A stretch of DNA of 64,000 nt from Micropterix aruncella (GCA_944548615.1 OX155976.1:1466596-1530595); one strand, 5' to 3'. Numbered from the stretch's first letter, positions 54,061 to 64,000 are shown. Numbers and translations are program-made. Notes: generated from the sequence alone by a model not told the origin.

Positions 54061-56874
54061 ATGCGATCTAAACTACAAGAAATAAACCTAGAGGTGTTAA
54101 ACAACAACTATCATATAATTTGTCTGACGGAAACTAATCTGAACTCTGGTGTATACGATGGCGAAATATTTGATTCACGTTATGTCATATATCGGCGAGA
54201 TCGGGAATCCAGTGCATCCGAATATAACAACGGGGGCGGAGTTCTGGTGGCTGTACTGAATACAATCAAGTCTAGAAGAATGCCATTATGGGAAACGGAA
54301 AATGAAGATCTATGGATACAAATAGAGCCGAATAATTCTAAAAAGAAGGTTCTAAATATATGTACAGTCTATTTACCACCTAACATCCCGATTAATAAAT
54401 TTCAATGTTTTACTTCAAAATGTCAAGAAATCTGTATAAACTCAGAAATACAAAATCAAAACGTCATCATTGGAGATTTCAATCTACCGCATATCAATTG
54501 GAACAGAATCTGTGAAAATGGAGGGGATATAGGCGAAATACATTTTTCAGGGCAAAAATCCATAGCCCTACAGGAACTTATGTCGACCGGTAACCTCACC
54601 CAATCTAACTATGTCAAGAACCCTTTCGATCGAATTTTAGATTTAATATTGTCTGACAAAGACAATATATGTGTTAAAAGTTCCACAGCAATAAGCCGAG
54701 TCGACGCTCATCATCCACCGCTAGACATATATCTGAAACTTGCATATAACGTCGAGCTGGTTCAAAATACTGCAACAGCTCGATATGATTTCTTTAAGGG
54801 CGACTACAAAAAATGTACTGAATTATTATCACTAATTAACTGGTATACATGCCTAACGGGTGATGACCCAGATTTATTAGTCGAAACATTCTATTCCAAG
54901 CTGTGGGAAATAATTAAAATAGCAATACCATTCAAGAGCAAAAGACCCTCAAAATATCCTGCATGGTTAAATACATCCTGTATAAAGTTGCTGAAGGAAA
55001 AAGAAAAATTCAGAAAAAAGGCAAAAAGGTACGGCAACGCGGTCGACTACGAAACATTTTCTTTGCTGAGAAAAAGAGGTAAAAAAATGATAAAAGAAAG
55101 CTATAATGACTATATTAAGACAATTGAAGAGTCTCTAAATAAGACAAGTAAACCATTCTGGTCATTCGTAAAAGCAAAAAAAGCAAAACCAGCGATACCG
55201 GATACTATGTATTTTCAATCCAAAACTGCCAACGATGGATCCGGAATAAGCGAGTTGTTCTCGGAATACTTTTCCTCAGTTTTTGATGCTAACCCAGTGC
55301 AGCTGACTCAACAAAGTGTGTGTGTTTCGAGTGCTAATTACTCGCTATGCAATATTATTATTAATAAAATAGATATTAGAACTAAGTTAAAAATGTTAGA
55401 TGATAGTAAAGGTCCAGGTCATGATGAAATCCCTCCCTTATTCATTAAAAAATGTTCAGCAGAAATCGTACAGCCATTGCACATTATATATAATAAATGT
55501 CTTGAGATAGGAGTATTTCCATCGCAGTGGAAGATTGCTAATATCATACCGATTCATAAATCCGGAGACAGGAATTCAGTATCTAACTACAGACCAATAA
55601 GCATACTCTCCTGTTTCGGAAAGATATTCGAATCTCTTGTCTGTGATCATGTTACACGACATTTTAAACATATAATCTGTCCGTACCAGCATGGATTCAC
55701 CAAAAACCGATCGGTGGAAACTAACCTGTTGGAGTACAACCAGTACATTTCATCCGCGTTTAATAGGAAACACCAGGTGGATGCCGTGTATACCGACTTC
55801 GCTAAAGCTTTTGACAAAGTTAATCATGACATATTACATATGAAACTTGCAAATAACGGTATTCACGGTAACCTACTTAGATGGATGAAGTCGTACCTAT
55901 CAAATAGGACACAAATTGTTCGTGTGAAAGGATATACATCGATCCCTGCCTTAGTTAAATCTGGTGTGCCTCAGGGATCAAATCTCGGACCACTTCTATT
56001 TTTAATATTCATTGATGATCTCTCTAAGAGTCTACGCTGTCGGCATCTAATGTATGCAGATGATTTAAAAATATTCAAAGAAATACTGACAATGGAGGAT
56101 TGCAATGCACTACAGAAAGATCTTTGCGAATTGAAAAAATGGTGTGAATCTAATAGAATGGAACTGAATGTTGAAAAATGTCAAATTATTCGTTTCACTA
56201 GAAATAAGCAAATTAAAGACTACCCTTACTCTATCGGCAATTCAACACTAAAATCTACAAAAAGTGTAAGAGATCTAGGAATACTTCACGACGAGCACCT
56301 GACTTTTAGAGAGCATATCAACAATGTAGTAAGTAAGAGCGAGCGAACACTGGGTTTTATATATAGGGTTACTAAACCGTTTAAAAATATTAACTCTTTT
56401 AACTTGCTCTATAATTCTCTTGTACGCAGCCAACTGGAGTTTGGTTCCATAATTTGGAATCCATACTATGAGGTGCATTCGGAAGCGATAGAGTCTGTGC
56501 AGAGGAAGTATATGCGTATGGTAACCTATAAAACCGGCCTATCACGCACTCTCTACTCTTATGAAGAGCGTTTAAATTATTTTAAGATTTTTACTCTTAG
56601 AAAGAGGAGAGAGTGCGGAAGTCTAATGTTTCTGCATAAACTTCTTAACGGCGGGATAGACTCACCAGATTTATTAGAAGCGTTAAATTTCAACGTACCA
56701 TCCAGGCGACTGAGGCAGCACTTAACATTTCACCTTCCCACTTCGCAGACAAATCAATCTTTCCACAATCCTATCTCACGTACATGCCGGTTATACAACA
56801 CTATAACCGATAACATTGATTTCTTCAACCTGGGACCATTAGTAGTTAAGTCCATTATAAATAACGTATTATGA
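54061..56874 (+). CDS. LINE ORF2: APE endonuclease and reverse transcriptase
   Basis: 937 residues from the first ATG. The N-terminal APE-like endonuclease shows CLTETNLNSG, IGDFNLPHINW and DAHHPPLDI. The reverse transcriptase shows NYRPISILSCFGKIFE, YTDFAKAFDKVNHD (motif A), GVPQGSNLGPLLF (motif B) and LMYADDLKIF (catalytic YADD), then DLGILHDEHLTF and a C-terminal domain without RNase H. The open frame begins upstream at 54013, and the family-like strand YYQNIRG lies before the ATG, so the true start is probably non-AUG or by reinitiation after ORF1, whose stop is 38 bases upstream of the open frame. Function: nicks target DNA and reverse transcribes the element RNA. Confidence 0.93.
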   Translation: MRSKLQEINLEVLNNNYHIICLTETNLNSGVYDGEIFDSRYVIYRRDRESSASEYNNGGGVLVAVLNTIKSRRMPLWETENEDLWIQIEPNNSKKKVLNICTVYLPPNIPINKFQCFTSKCQEICINSEIQNQNVIIGDFNLPHINWNRICENGGDIGEIHFSGQKSIALQELMSTGNLTQSNYVKNPFDRILDLILSDKDNICVKSSTAISRVDAHHPPLDIYLKLAYNVELVQNTATARYDFFKGDYKKCTELLSLINWYTCLTGDDPDLLVETFYSKLWEIIKIAIPFKSKRPSKYPAWLNTSCIKLLKEKEKFRKKAKRYGNAVDYETFSLLRKRGKKMIKESYNDYIKTIEESLNKTSKPFWSFVKAKKAKPAIPDTMYFQSKTANDGSGISELFSEYFSSVFDANPVQLTQQSVCVSSANYSLCNIIINKIDIRTKLKMLDDSKGPGHDEIPPLFIKKCSAEIVQPLHIIYNKCLEIGVFPSQWKIANIIPIHKSGDRNSVSNYRPISILSCFGKIFESLVCDHVTRHFKHIICPYQHGFTKNRSVETNLLEYNQYISSAFNRKHQVDAVYTDFAKAFDKVNHDILHMKLANNGIHGNLLRWMKSYLSNRTQIVRVKGYTSIPALVKSGVPQGSNLGPLLFLIFIDDLSKSLRCRHLMYADDLKIFKEILTMEDCNALQKDLCELKKWCESNRMELNVEKCQIIRFTRNKQIKDYPYSIGNSTLKSTKSVRDLGILHDEHLTFREHINNVVSKSERTLGFIYRVTKPFKNINSFNLLYNSLVRSQLEFGSIIWNPYYEVHSEAIESVQRKYMRMVTYKTGLSRTLYSYEERLNYFKIFTLRKRRECGSLMFLHKLLNGGIDSPDLLEALNFNVPSRRLRQHLTFHLPTSQTNQSFHNPISRTCRLYNTITDNIDFFNLGPLVVKSIINNVL

Positions 56875-57357
56875 AACAAATAGATAATTTACCGTATGTT
56901 TTTAGTATTTTTATTCCAGACATTATTCGATCTATTTTTTTTACCATTTAATTGTTTAACTGTTTTTCAGAATTCACTATAAACTTATTTCTAAAATTTT
57001 TAATTTTTGTTTTGATAATTTTTATGTTTTTATTATTTTATTCCAGACAATATTTGATCTATTTTTTACCATTTCATTGTTTAATTGTTTTTCAGAATTC
57101 ACTGTAAACTTATTTCTAAAATTTTTAATTTTTGTTTTGATAATTTTTAAGGATATTAATTTTTGTGCTGATAATTTTTGATAATTTTGATAATTTTGTA
57201 AATCATGAGATACGGCACATACGCAATTATAAATTAAGCAAGCGGAGTACGCATATAATATTATACCCTAATTAGAAACAAAGTAAAAATGTTAGCGATA
57301 GCCATGTAATATTAGAGTATTGTTTGTGTACCTTTTATAATAAAATAAATAAATAAA
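56875..57357 (+). repeat. LINE 3' UTR with 127-bp tandem duplication and AAAT tail
   Basis: TTCCAGACATTATTCGATCT at 56914 recurs as TTCCAGACAATATTTGATCT at 57041, and the following 120 bp (TTTCAGAATTCACT, TTTTGATAATTTTTA words) are repeated with few differences. The tail is AAATAAATAAATAAAT at the end. Confidence 0.88.
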
Positions 57358-57540
57358 TTAACGTCGTACAATTCTCTTTCATCGAGATACACTTTTCCTT
57401 CTACAGTATTTAAACTGGTTCCCTCCCAGAATATTTTTATGATATTAAGGGTTAGCTTGTGTTATAATCCAACATATCATTCCGATAGTTTGGATTACTT
57501 TTGAATAGTTCTTGGTTTGGACTTGGTAGAATCAGATTAT
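57358..57540. other. Short unassigned intron segment
   Basis: Between the LINE tail and the RLE-type fragment; it may be the original flank. Nothing recognised. Confidence 0.5.
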
Positions 57541-58075
57541 TTCTCAGATTGGATTCTGGAGGTCGATTCGGTCTCTAAGCAGTATAAATTCCCTGAAAGT
57601 CTCGGATGCACAGCCCTGCGTCCAGATATTACTCTTTACTCTCTATCTCGGAAGATAGCTCTTATCGTAGAATTAACTGTTCCATGAGAATCAAATATCC
57701 CAAAAGACCACGAGTACAAATTAAATAAATACCATGCTCTCGCAAATGCTGTCACCCGGAACGGCTTCACTGGCAGCTAAATCTTTGTTTCACCTTTTTA
57801 AAGATCTTGGTCTCTCCAGGAAAATAATCAACTCCTTTTTAGAAAAAAATATCTAAAACTGCGATTTCCGCATCTCAAATTCTATGGCTTCGAAGGGGGA
57901 GTGAATGGGTGGTAAGGTGCATGCTCACATGTGGCAATACAGCTGTCCTAAACCTACCACAGCCGGTCGTTAACCCGGAATCCACCGTTCACCTCTCAGA
58001 AGTGTAATAATTGTATATGATGGGCCCGATTTCGGTCGGTGAATTCCATGGCAGCTCCGTTTGTATTTTATTTAT
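57541..58075 (+). mobile_element. LINE endonuclease-tail fragment, RLE type, copy 3
   Basis: The plus strand encodes WILEVDSVSKQYKFPE, LRPDITLYSLSRKIALIVEL, TVP-stop-ESNIPKDHE, then ALANAVTRNGF. The stop replaces the conserved Trp. The non-coding end has the GAATGGGTGGTAAGGTGCAT and GGTGAATTCCATGGCAGC words shared with copy 2. Confidence 0.65.
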
Positions 58076-58138
58076 CTTGTGAAATGATTATGGGAATCTG
58101 ATTGTGTCGGCAGCTTAGCTATGATTTTTATAACCAAT

Positions 58139-58190
58139 CTAGTGCCAATCTATAACCAATCTATAACCAATCTATAACCAATCTCGTTTA
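58139..58190. repeat. Short tandem repeat of TAACCAATCTA units
   Basis: Four units of TCTATAACCAA type in about 50 bp, between the RLE fragment and a LINE tail. Confidence 0.75.
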
Positions 58191-58279
58191 TAGATGGAAA
58201 AGTCAGAATTTTATGAATTTTTAAAAATTCGTTTGATCATTCTTTGAGATGTTTAAGATTATTTTGACCATTCGACTTT

Positions 58280-59070
58280 ACATTGCGTAAATGGAAAAAT
58301 TAACGAATATACCAAAACTGTTAAGAACCTTGGAATTCTGATAGATCAACATCTGTCTTGGCAAGATCAAGTAACCCAAGTAAGTCTTCGCATTTTCCAT
58401 GGTTTTCATAGTCTCCGACGGCTTCAGCGATTTCTTCCTATATCACATAAAGAAATGATTGTGTCTACACTCTTAACGTCAATACTTGACTACGGTGATG
58501 TTTGTTATATGCCAGCGATGTTATTTTGAATAAGCTGGAGCCTCTGCAAAATATCTTCCTCGGGTATGATTTTAACTTGCGAAAGTAAAAGTTTGCAAAC
58601 GTTGCAAACGTTGTCGCTACTCTACAATATACTCAATAGCCCCACTTCACCCTCCTATCTCAATGAGAATTTCCACCCCTTGGGAGGCCATGGTCTTACA
58701 CTTCGATCAAGCCGGGATAACACACTCGCCATTCCGATACATCATTCTTCTGTTTACACGCACTCTTTTACGGTTTATTCTACTCGTTTATGGAATCAGC
58801 TCCGTCACTCTATCAGGCATGTACTTTCGTTGCACACTTTAAAAACGTTGTCAAAGAAACATATATTTTTACACAGCCACTAACTAAATATCTCATTTAT
58901 CTTTCACTGGGCAACCTTAGCATTAATTATTGGCATATATTTGAATATCTTTATTTTAAATTTAACTTCACTACTTCTGTGTGTATCGTACGGCGATAAT
59001 AAGGAATTAGTTTATCAAATGATTGACTGTAAGATATCGCTATAGCAATAAGTCGGCCATTTGTGCATAA
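58280..59070 (+). mobile_element. LINE tail family with TTCA repeats, copy 2
   Basis: It encodes KTVKNLGILIDQHLSWQDQV, LRRLQRFLPISHKEMI, TSILDYGDVCYMPA, then after frameshifts (58566-58883) LSLLYNILNSPTSPSYLNE, GLTLRSSRDN, STRLWNQLRHSIR. Same family as 51318-52085. The 3' UTR has GCAATAAGTCGGCCATTTGT. Confidence 0.72.
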
Positions 59071-59518
59071 ATTGCCTTTTTTTATAAAACCAGTGTAATA
59101 TTCATGAAATGTTTTATAGCAGAATATAGTTATTCTTTTCTATTATTCTATTATACATTGTTACATTGCTTATTTTACCAATAGTTTATATTGATTATTT
59201 TAATAACTGACTCTGACCTGCTTAGATAAGGTTTGTTTGTTTGTTTTTTTCTTTAATTCATTGTTTCTTTTTCATGCTGAATTTTAATGTTTAAAAATTT
59301 AATTTATTAGTTTATTTTTACCACATAACATGTTATTCCACTAGGTTAAGGTTAGCTGTAAGATATTGCTTTTTGTTTAAGCAAATAAAGTGTTTTAATT
59401 ATTATTATTATTATTATAAGGGACAGTACAGTCCTATTGTAGGGCCAATATGAACGTGCACCTGGAGTCATAAAGCATTAGGTATGGACCTGGACACCTG
59501 GAGTCATAAAGCATTCCA
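59071..59518. other. AT-rich intron with small duplication
   Basis: ACCTGGAGTCATAAAGCATT occurs twice about 30 bp apart near 59460-59515. The rest is AT-rich and unassigned. Confidence 0.5.
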
Positions 59519-59587
59519 CATGTACCTTATTTTATTGTGCAATAAAGAGATTTTCATTCATTCATTCATTCATTCATTCATTCATTA
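59519..59587 (+). mobile_element. Very short LINE 3' end with TTCA tail
   Basis: TGTACCTTATTTTATTGTGC, AATAAAGAGATTTTCATTCA and a (TTCA)n array: the same 3' terminus as the element ending at 52085, truncated to about 70 bp. Confidence 0.7.
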
Positions 59588-60654
59588 GGCCGGACGACGC
59601 GCGTAAGGATCCCAACAAGTCGACGTTGCTTATCGATAATTTACTCAAATCAGAATTCCCTATAATGTTGCCGAACAAAATGAAAAATATTTATTATTTA
59701 GAATGTCGTACAAAAATACATCGGGATTTTTTTTATAGAAATCGTTTTTTTAACCATTTTTTAAAAAATGTGGAGTATCTTGATTTGTTATTTTAAATGG
59801 CATTAAAAGTGAAATTCTTCGTGTCGCTTTCATCACTATCATTATAATAAGCTTTCAGGGAATTAAGGGAATTCAAGAGAAATCAATAATGACTAAGCCA
59901 AAACATTACAGTCTTGCGAAATACATAACTGATGGATTGAAACATTTTTTATAGTTAGGTGGGCACTGAGCATTTGCCATATTTGCGCATTTAATTTTCC
60001 GGGTTATTTTATAACATTGATAACAATGTGGCTAAATGTATAATAAATTAATAGTTAAAAAAACACTAAAAACACGCTTTTGGGCTATGATACGATATTC
60101 ACATACACACGGCTATGATGCGATATTCCATCATGGAATGCCAGTGCCTATCTTCCGGCTTCATCATCAGACCTTGAAACCTAATCGTGGTCAAAGTTCA
60201 TTCCAAGACTTTTCTAACAAGTCCAAACACAGCTATGATACGATGTGTGAGAGTGGCCACCCTTCACTTGACTCCGATTGATTGAGAGCGAAGGGTGGTT
60301 CTCATCAAGAAGTTTTCTCCGTTATTGAAAGTCGTCGTAGTTGAAGTTGAAGTATTTAATCAGAAGGTATGTAGTAGGTTGCCAGTTCGTAACGCCTTGT
60401 TTGGTATTTCGCCGGTGTGTAGGTAGTGTGGGCGCGAGGTGAAGTCGTGGTTGTGTGTCAGAAGTTTGAAGCGCCGCCATAGATTCGAAGGTAATGATGA
60501 CCGCGTATACTATGCGTAGTTTGGTTGACTCGAAGGCAATGAAGAGCGCGAGTACTTGCAGATGAGCGGTTACTGTCCTCCAGGGAATGATAAAATATGT
60601 GTCGAATGTACTGCTTTTTATATGGTGTGTAATGATGCAATAGTTATGAGTGGG
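59588..60654. other. Intron without recognised gene
   Basis: 60125-60175 (CCTATCTTCCGGCTTCATCA, TCAGACC) resembles 60865-60900 (CATATCTTCCTACTCCATTA, TCAGATC), suggesting an unclassified dispersed repeat. Otherwise unassigned. Confidence 0.45.
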
Positions 60655-61000
60655 GTGAGAAATAAGTGTGTCAATTCGTATCGATCAGAAGAAAAGACAT
60701 TAGTCATCGTTTGACTGTGCATAAAATGCCGAATTTAGTTGGAAATCAATTGCAGCTGACTCGTGTATCGCTGAGCGTGTTTGCGATTTCGATTCTATAG
60801 AAATTACTTTTTTGTTGTGGGTATGTTGGACCGAGTCTCCAACAGATGTTCCATCATGAAGTTCCAGTTCATATCTTCCTACTCCATTATCAGATCAGTT
60901 CGACAGTACCATATTATTTTATTGTCATCAGAACTACATACAGCTGCCAGTTTTCATGACGCTACGATCCTTGGAAGATGGTTAAATTAGTTACCTTAGA
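60655..61000 (+). repeat. Dispersed repeat, homologue of 44330-44500
   Basis: GAAATAAGTGTGTCAATTCG, ATCGATCAGAAGAAAAG and GTGTTTGCGATTTCGATTCT words in the same order as at 44.33-44.5 kb. No coding signature. Confidence 0.55.
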
Positions 61001-61084
61001 TTCCATTACATAGTTAGTTACATACAGGTCGACCTAATAATAGCTTGTTAAAAATAGGAATAAAGTACTCAAAAAAAAAAAAAA

Positions 61085-61675
61085 TACGTTTGACTTTCGG
61101 GGACTGCCGCGGTAAAGCTATTGCATAGCATTTTAAACAACTTATGGAATTATAATTATTTTTTTTTCTGATATCAGATAACTGCGCTCTATCAGAAAAC
61201 GTTGAAATTATTCCGAATCATTTGAGGCTGCGGTAGCAAATGATTCGGAATAATTTAAACGTCTTCCGATAGAGCGCCGCGCACGAATTTTTTATTCGAT
61301 AAAGCAAAAAAAACTGATTATTCGAAAAAATTCGTAGATAAAAAGATAGATAATTAAATTATCTTTAAAATGGTGCAGGTTTCATAATAATACGCCAGAT
61401 AGTATTTGCGTAGTCGTCGTTTTTGTGTTCGGTTAGACCTAATTTCACAAATTAATTACACTATGTAATATAAACAAAATCTAAAATATTCAAAGCTAAG
61501 AATATTAGGAAAATGTTCTTGTTTAACATATATTTTTTTCGAATCGTAAGCAGTACTCGTTTAGACGTAATTATCAGTTTAAAATCATTAATTTTCGTTA
61601 AGAAATTTCTTCATTCGCTCGCCGCGCTGGCCTAGGCCCGCGATAAAAGCTATGCAATAGCTTAAAAAATACATT
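61085..61675. mobile_element. Candidate foldback/MITE next to bt exon 1
   Basis: Outer inverted words: AGCTATTGCATAGC near 61117-61131 and GCTATGCAATAGCT near 61649-61662. A nested hairpin at about 61182-61278 has 41-bp arms (GCGCTCTATC ... GAATCATTTG and complement) with four mismatches. It abuts the donor of bt exon 1 (61683). Superfamily unknown. Confidence 0.5.
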
Positions 61676-61683
61676 CGACTTAC

Positions 61684-61980
61684 CGAAGCACCAATTTGGT
61701 GAAGTAGTCTGGTGTCTCGATGGTGACAGCCTTGGAAGATCTCAGCGGCATATTCTGGTATCTCCAGTCCACAGCTGGTGCCGGTTCTCCCGTGATGTTC
61801 GCCTCCAACTTGAGGGTGGCTCCAGCTGAGATGGACACATCGCGAAGGTTCCTCCTGTCGATCTTGGGGGCCAGGAATCGCGGCTTCGCAACGAAGTTCT
61901 TGCTTGCCTCCGACGGCTTGCTTTGACCGGCCTTGTTGATTGCGATGACTCTGAATTGGTACTCGTTGCCTTCAATCAGC
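61684..61980 (-). CDS. bt: bt window exon 1: Fn3 tail and Ig first half
   Basis: Acceptor AG at 61981-61982 and donor GTAAGT at 61683. It starts with one base that completes a codon and ends after two bases of an Arg codon. It encodes the F-G strands of an Fn3 domain (LIEGNEYQFRV), a linker, and the first two thirds of an Ig domain with the core tryptophan in VDWRY. This is the most 5' exon of the gene in the window; the preceding exon must lie beyond 64000. It is separated from the next exon by a 10.45-kb intron packed with LINEs. Confidence 0.88.
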
Positions 61981-62039
61981 CTGAAAGTATATGCTCCTCG
62001 TTATTTATTTTATTTTTAATTTCTTAGTATAGTTATTTT

Positions 62040-62200
62040 CATTTTTAATTTTCCGCCCCACAGTATTGTAAACGAGCTATACTTTGTTTTTGATATGAAG
62101 ACGGAAATATCCATTTTGAGCCCCCGAGACAATTTAGACCATTTTCAGATTGATGACTCTCTGTGTGTATGTCTGTCTCTCTATCTGTCTGTATTTGTGT
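62040..62200. repeat. Helitron-flank-like repeat, left half
   Basis: GATTGATGACTCTCTGTGTG, TCTGTCTGTATTTGTGT; after removing the insertion it joins TTCCTCCACGATAGCGTCCA and AACGCTTAATCCGATTGAGC at 63568-63620. This wording is common in Helitron and related 3' flanks. Interrupted by the outer 660-bp copy. Confidence 0.45.
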
Positions 62201-63556
62201 TTCAGGAGTTAATGGGCCCTTGCTGAGTTGGCCACGAAGACCCATTCTGTTCAGGGTTGGTCACACTCACGGGTCACACCTATCCAACGGCCTCCACGCA
62301 TGAATTGCGAGCCTGGGTAGGACTCTGGCCTTATGGTCCGTTTCCCCTGGGAATCAACCTTCTGGCGCTCCTGAACGGTCTACGCACTGTGCGGCGTTAG
62401 CCAATCGACTGTGCACTCTGACTAACAACTTGGGTTGTCGATTACAACGGGCGAGCCCGTCACCACAGGAAGTTTTAACGATTAGTCGTTCTATCGACCT
62501 GCAAAGAGCGTAGAAGACTTTGGACAAAACAATCCAGCGTCTAGCTACGCCACAACCCGTTAGAGACCAACGCCTTACCGCGAGATAGTCAGTTATGCTA
62601 CCTGGCGGGCCCGACTCTCGCGCCCTAACTTCCAATTGTGACCAGATTTCTCCGGACTCTCGATTGGTTCCGAGTTCGAGGTCGCTTGCGCAGTCCTCTC
62701 CCTTACGAAGCGGTGAAATTGTGAATACCGAAGCTATCGCGGACCATGGCGTCCTTTGCCCGACTCTGAACCGGGATCGGATGGCCAATGGTCATTTCAA
62801 GAGCAGTCGCCGTAAGGTACGCAACCACCCCCGCTCTATAGGAAACAATACAGCTTCCAGACTCCCCCGACTGTTAGTCGGAGAGCACAATCGATTGGCT
62901 TGCGCCGCACGGTGCGCAGACCGTCCAGGAGCGCCAGAGGTTTGATTCCCAGGGGAAACTGACCAGGGCCAGAGTCCTACCCAGGTTCGCACCCCGTGCG
63001 TGGAGGCCGTCGGATGGGTGTTGACCCGTGAGTGTGACCGACCCTGAACACATGGGTCATCGTGGCCAACCCAACATGGGCCCGTTAGCTCCCAAACTCT
63101 GACTAACAGTCGGGGGAGTCTGGAAGCTGTAATGTTTCCTATAGAGCGGGGGTGGTTGCGGACCTTACGGCGACTGCTCTTGAAACGACCATCGGCCATC
63201 CGATCCTGGGTGAACAGCCGGGCAAAGGACGCTGTGGTCCGCGATAGATTCGGTAAACACCGTTTCACCGCTTCGTAAGGGAGAGGAGCGCGCAAGAGAC
63301 CTCGAACTCGTAACCAATCGAGAAACTGGAGTAATCTGGTCACAATTGGAAGTAAGGGCGTGAGTGTCGGCCCGCCGGGTAACACTCCTGTCTCTCGCGG
63401 TTAAGGCGTTAGCCTCTTACGGGCTTGTGGCGTAGCTAGACGGTGGACTCTTATTCGTCCCCAAGTCTTCTACGTTCACTTCCAGGGAGATAGAACGACT
63501 AATCGTTAAAACTTCCTGAGGTGACGGCCTCGCCCGCTGTAGTCGACAACCCAAGT
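62201..63556 (-). mobile_element. 660-bp repeat family copy hosting a second copy
   Basis: The outer reverse-orientation copy is split into 62201-62427 and 63109-63556 (675 bp in total). The 11-bp duplication TGTATTTGTGT lies at 62190-62200 and 63557-63567. A plus-orientation copy of the same family occupies the middle. Confidence 0.85.
62428..63095 (+). mobile_element. 660-bp repeat family, inner copy (668 bp)
   Basis: It begins ACTTGGGTTGTCGATTACAA and ends GGGCCCGTTAGCTCCCAA. The 13-bp duplication ACTCTGACTAACA is at 62415-62427 and 63096-63108 and consists of sequence of the outer copy, proving insertion of one member into another. Confidence 0.88.
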
Positions 63557-63799
63557 TGTATTTGTGTATTCCTCCACGATAGCGTCCAAACGCTTAATCC
63601 GATTGAGCTGAAATTTCGTATGCAAGTTTCATTCGCTCATGTGCAAGAGTTCAAAAGAGAATGAAAATAGATGCGGTCGAAATCAGCCTACCACAAAATA
63701 TTGAACTTAGAGATTTGATACACATATGCCTTGTTGGGCCGAGATAACATTGTGAAATCTCGATTGGAATATCTCCATATACAGGCTACAGTAGGGCTA

Positions 63800-64000
63800 T
63801 GCCGTCTACAACGGCCGAACCCATCACTCCCAGGCTGGTATAGCGATATGTGATCGTTCTTTCCGCCGTGGGATGAGCGTAGAAGACTTAGAGACAAGAC
63901 TTATCTACTGTCTAGCTCCGCCAACATGCCCGTTAAGAGGCCAACGCCTTACGGCGAGGCACCGGGAAAGGTAACCAGCGGCCAACCTCACTCCCTAAAT
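63800..64000 (+). repeat. 660-bp repeat family, divergent subfamily, cut by window end
   Basis: GCCGTCTACAACGGCCGAAC, TAGAAGACTTAGAGACAAG and AACGCCTTACGGCGAGGCAC blocks in the plus orientation. It is closest to the divergent copy at 28441-29153 (read in reverse). Confidence 0.7.

Larger units (their letters stand above)
52907..57357 (+). mobile_element. Apparently intact two-ORF LINE (APE type)
   Basis: ORF1 (52907-53974) and ORF2 (open 54013-56874) are both uninterrupted, followed by a 3' UTR with a 127-bp duplication and an (AAAT)n tail at 57337-57357. All recognisable endonuclease and reverse-transcriptase motifs are kept, so it is a candidate young element. It lies on the plus strand, antisense to bt, in the 10.45-kb intron between bt exons 1 and 2. 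The 5' end is not resolved. Confidence 0.85.

Overview
The window is a piece of an arthropod, most likely insect, nuclear genome. Reasons: spliced GT-AG coding exons; a giant-muscle-protein gene with fibronectin type III (Fn3) and I-set immunoglobulin (Ig) modules; and very repeat-rich introns with Helitrons, PIF/Harbinger, piggyBac-type MITEs, mariner, Penelope-like elements and many APE-type LINEs, plus insect-type TTAGG motifs. I cannot fix the insect order from sequence alone. There is no bacterial operon, CRISPR array, rRNA or convincing functional tRNA gene.

Only one host gene is visible. Twenty exons on the minus strand, from 61980 down to 1712, join with consistent splice phases into 3,146 uninterrupted codons. 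They encode the repeated module Ig-Fn3-Fn3, then Fn3-Fn3-Fn3-Ig-Ig-Fn3-Fn3-Ig-Ig. That is the architecture of projectin/twitchin (Drosophila bent, bt) running up to its C-terminal kinase. Both ends are outside the window: the N-terminal Ig region lies beyond 64000 and the kinase would lie below position 1. One exon of 4,394 bp (33286-37679) carries almost half of the visible coding sequence. The other exons are small and scattered through introns of up to about 10.5 kb.

Nearly everything else is mobile DNA inside those introns. By region: 1-1.6 kb, a pogo-type DDE transposase with a PHD finger, on the plus strand; 2-7 kb, mariner, LINE and Helitron fragments, long palindromes and (TA)n arrays; 7-11.5 kb, LTR-like, MITE, LINE and Penelope pieces; 11.8-16 kb, Harbinger, hAT-like and piggyBac-MITE nesting; 16-33 kb, degraded LINEs, two more Harbinger-type units, Penelope copies and a 384-bp (TA)n array; 38-51 kb, a 15-bp minisatellite, piggyBac MITEs, several LINE tails and a foldback element; 52.9-57.4 kb, an apparently intact two-ORF LINE with a PHD/FP25K-like ORF1 and an endonuclease-reverse transcriptase ORF2; 57.5-64 kb, further LINE tails, repeats and nested copies of a roughly 660-bp family.

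The most interesting unexplained item is that 650-715 bp repeat family. At least eleven full or partial copies lie in 64 kb, several have 11-15 bp target-site duplications, one is inserted into another of the same family, and I recognise no coding capacity. Other items of note are two 197-bp Harbinger MITEs that each sit inside a larger Harbinger-type element, a Penelope copy with 71-bp perfect inverted ends, a foldback element with 15-bp subrepeats and TTAGG motifs, and one Fn3-Fn3-Fn3-Ig unit that breaks the Fn3-Fn3-Ig periodicity of the muscle protein.
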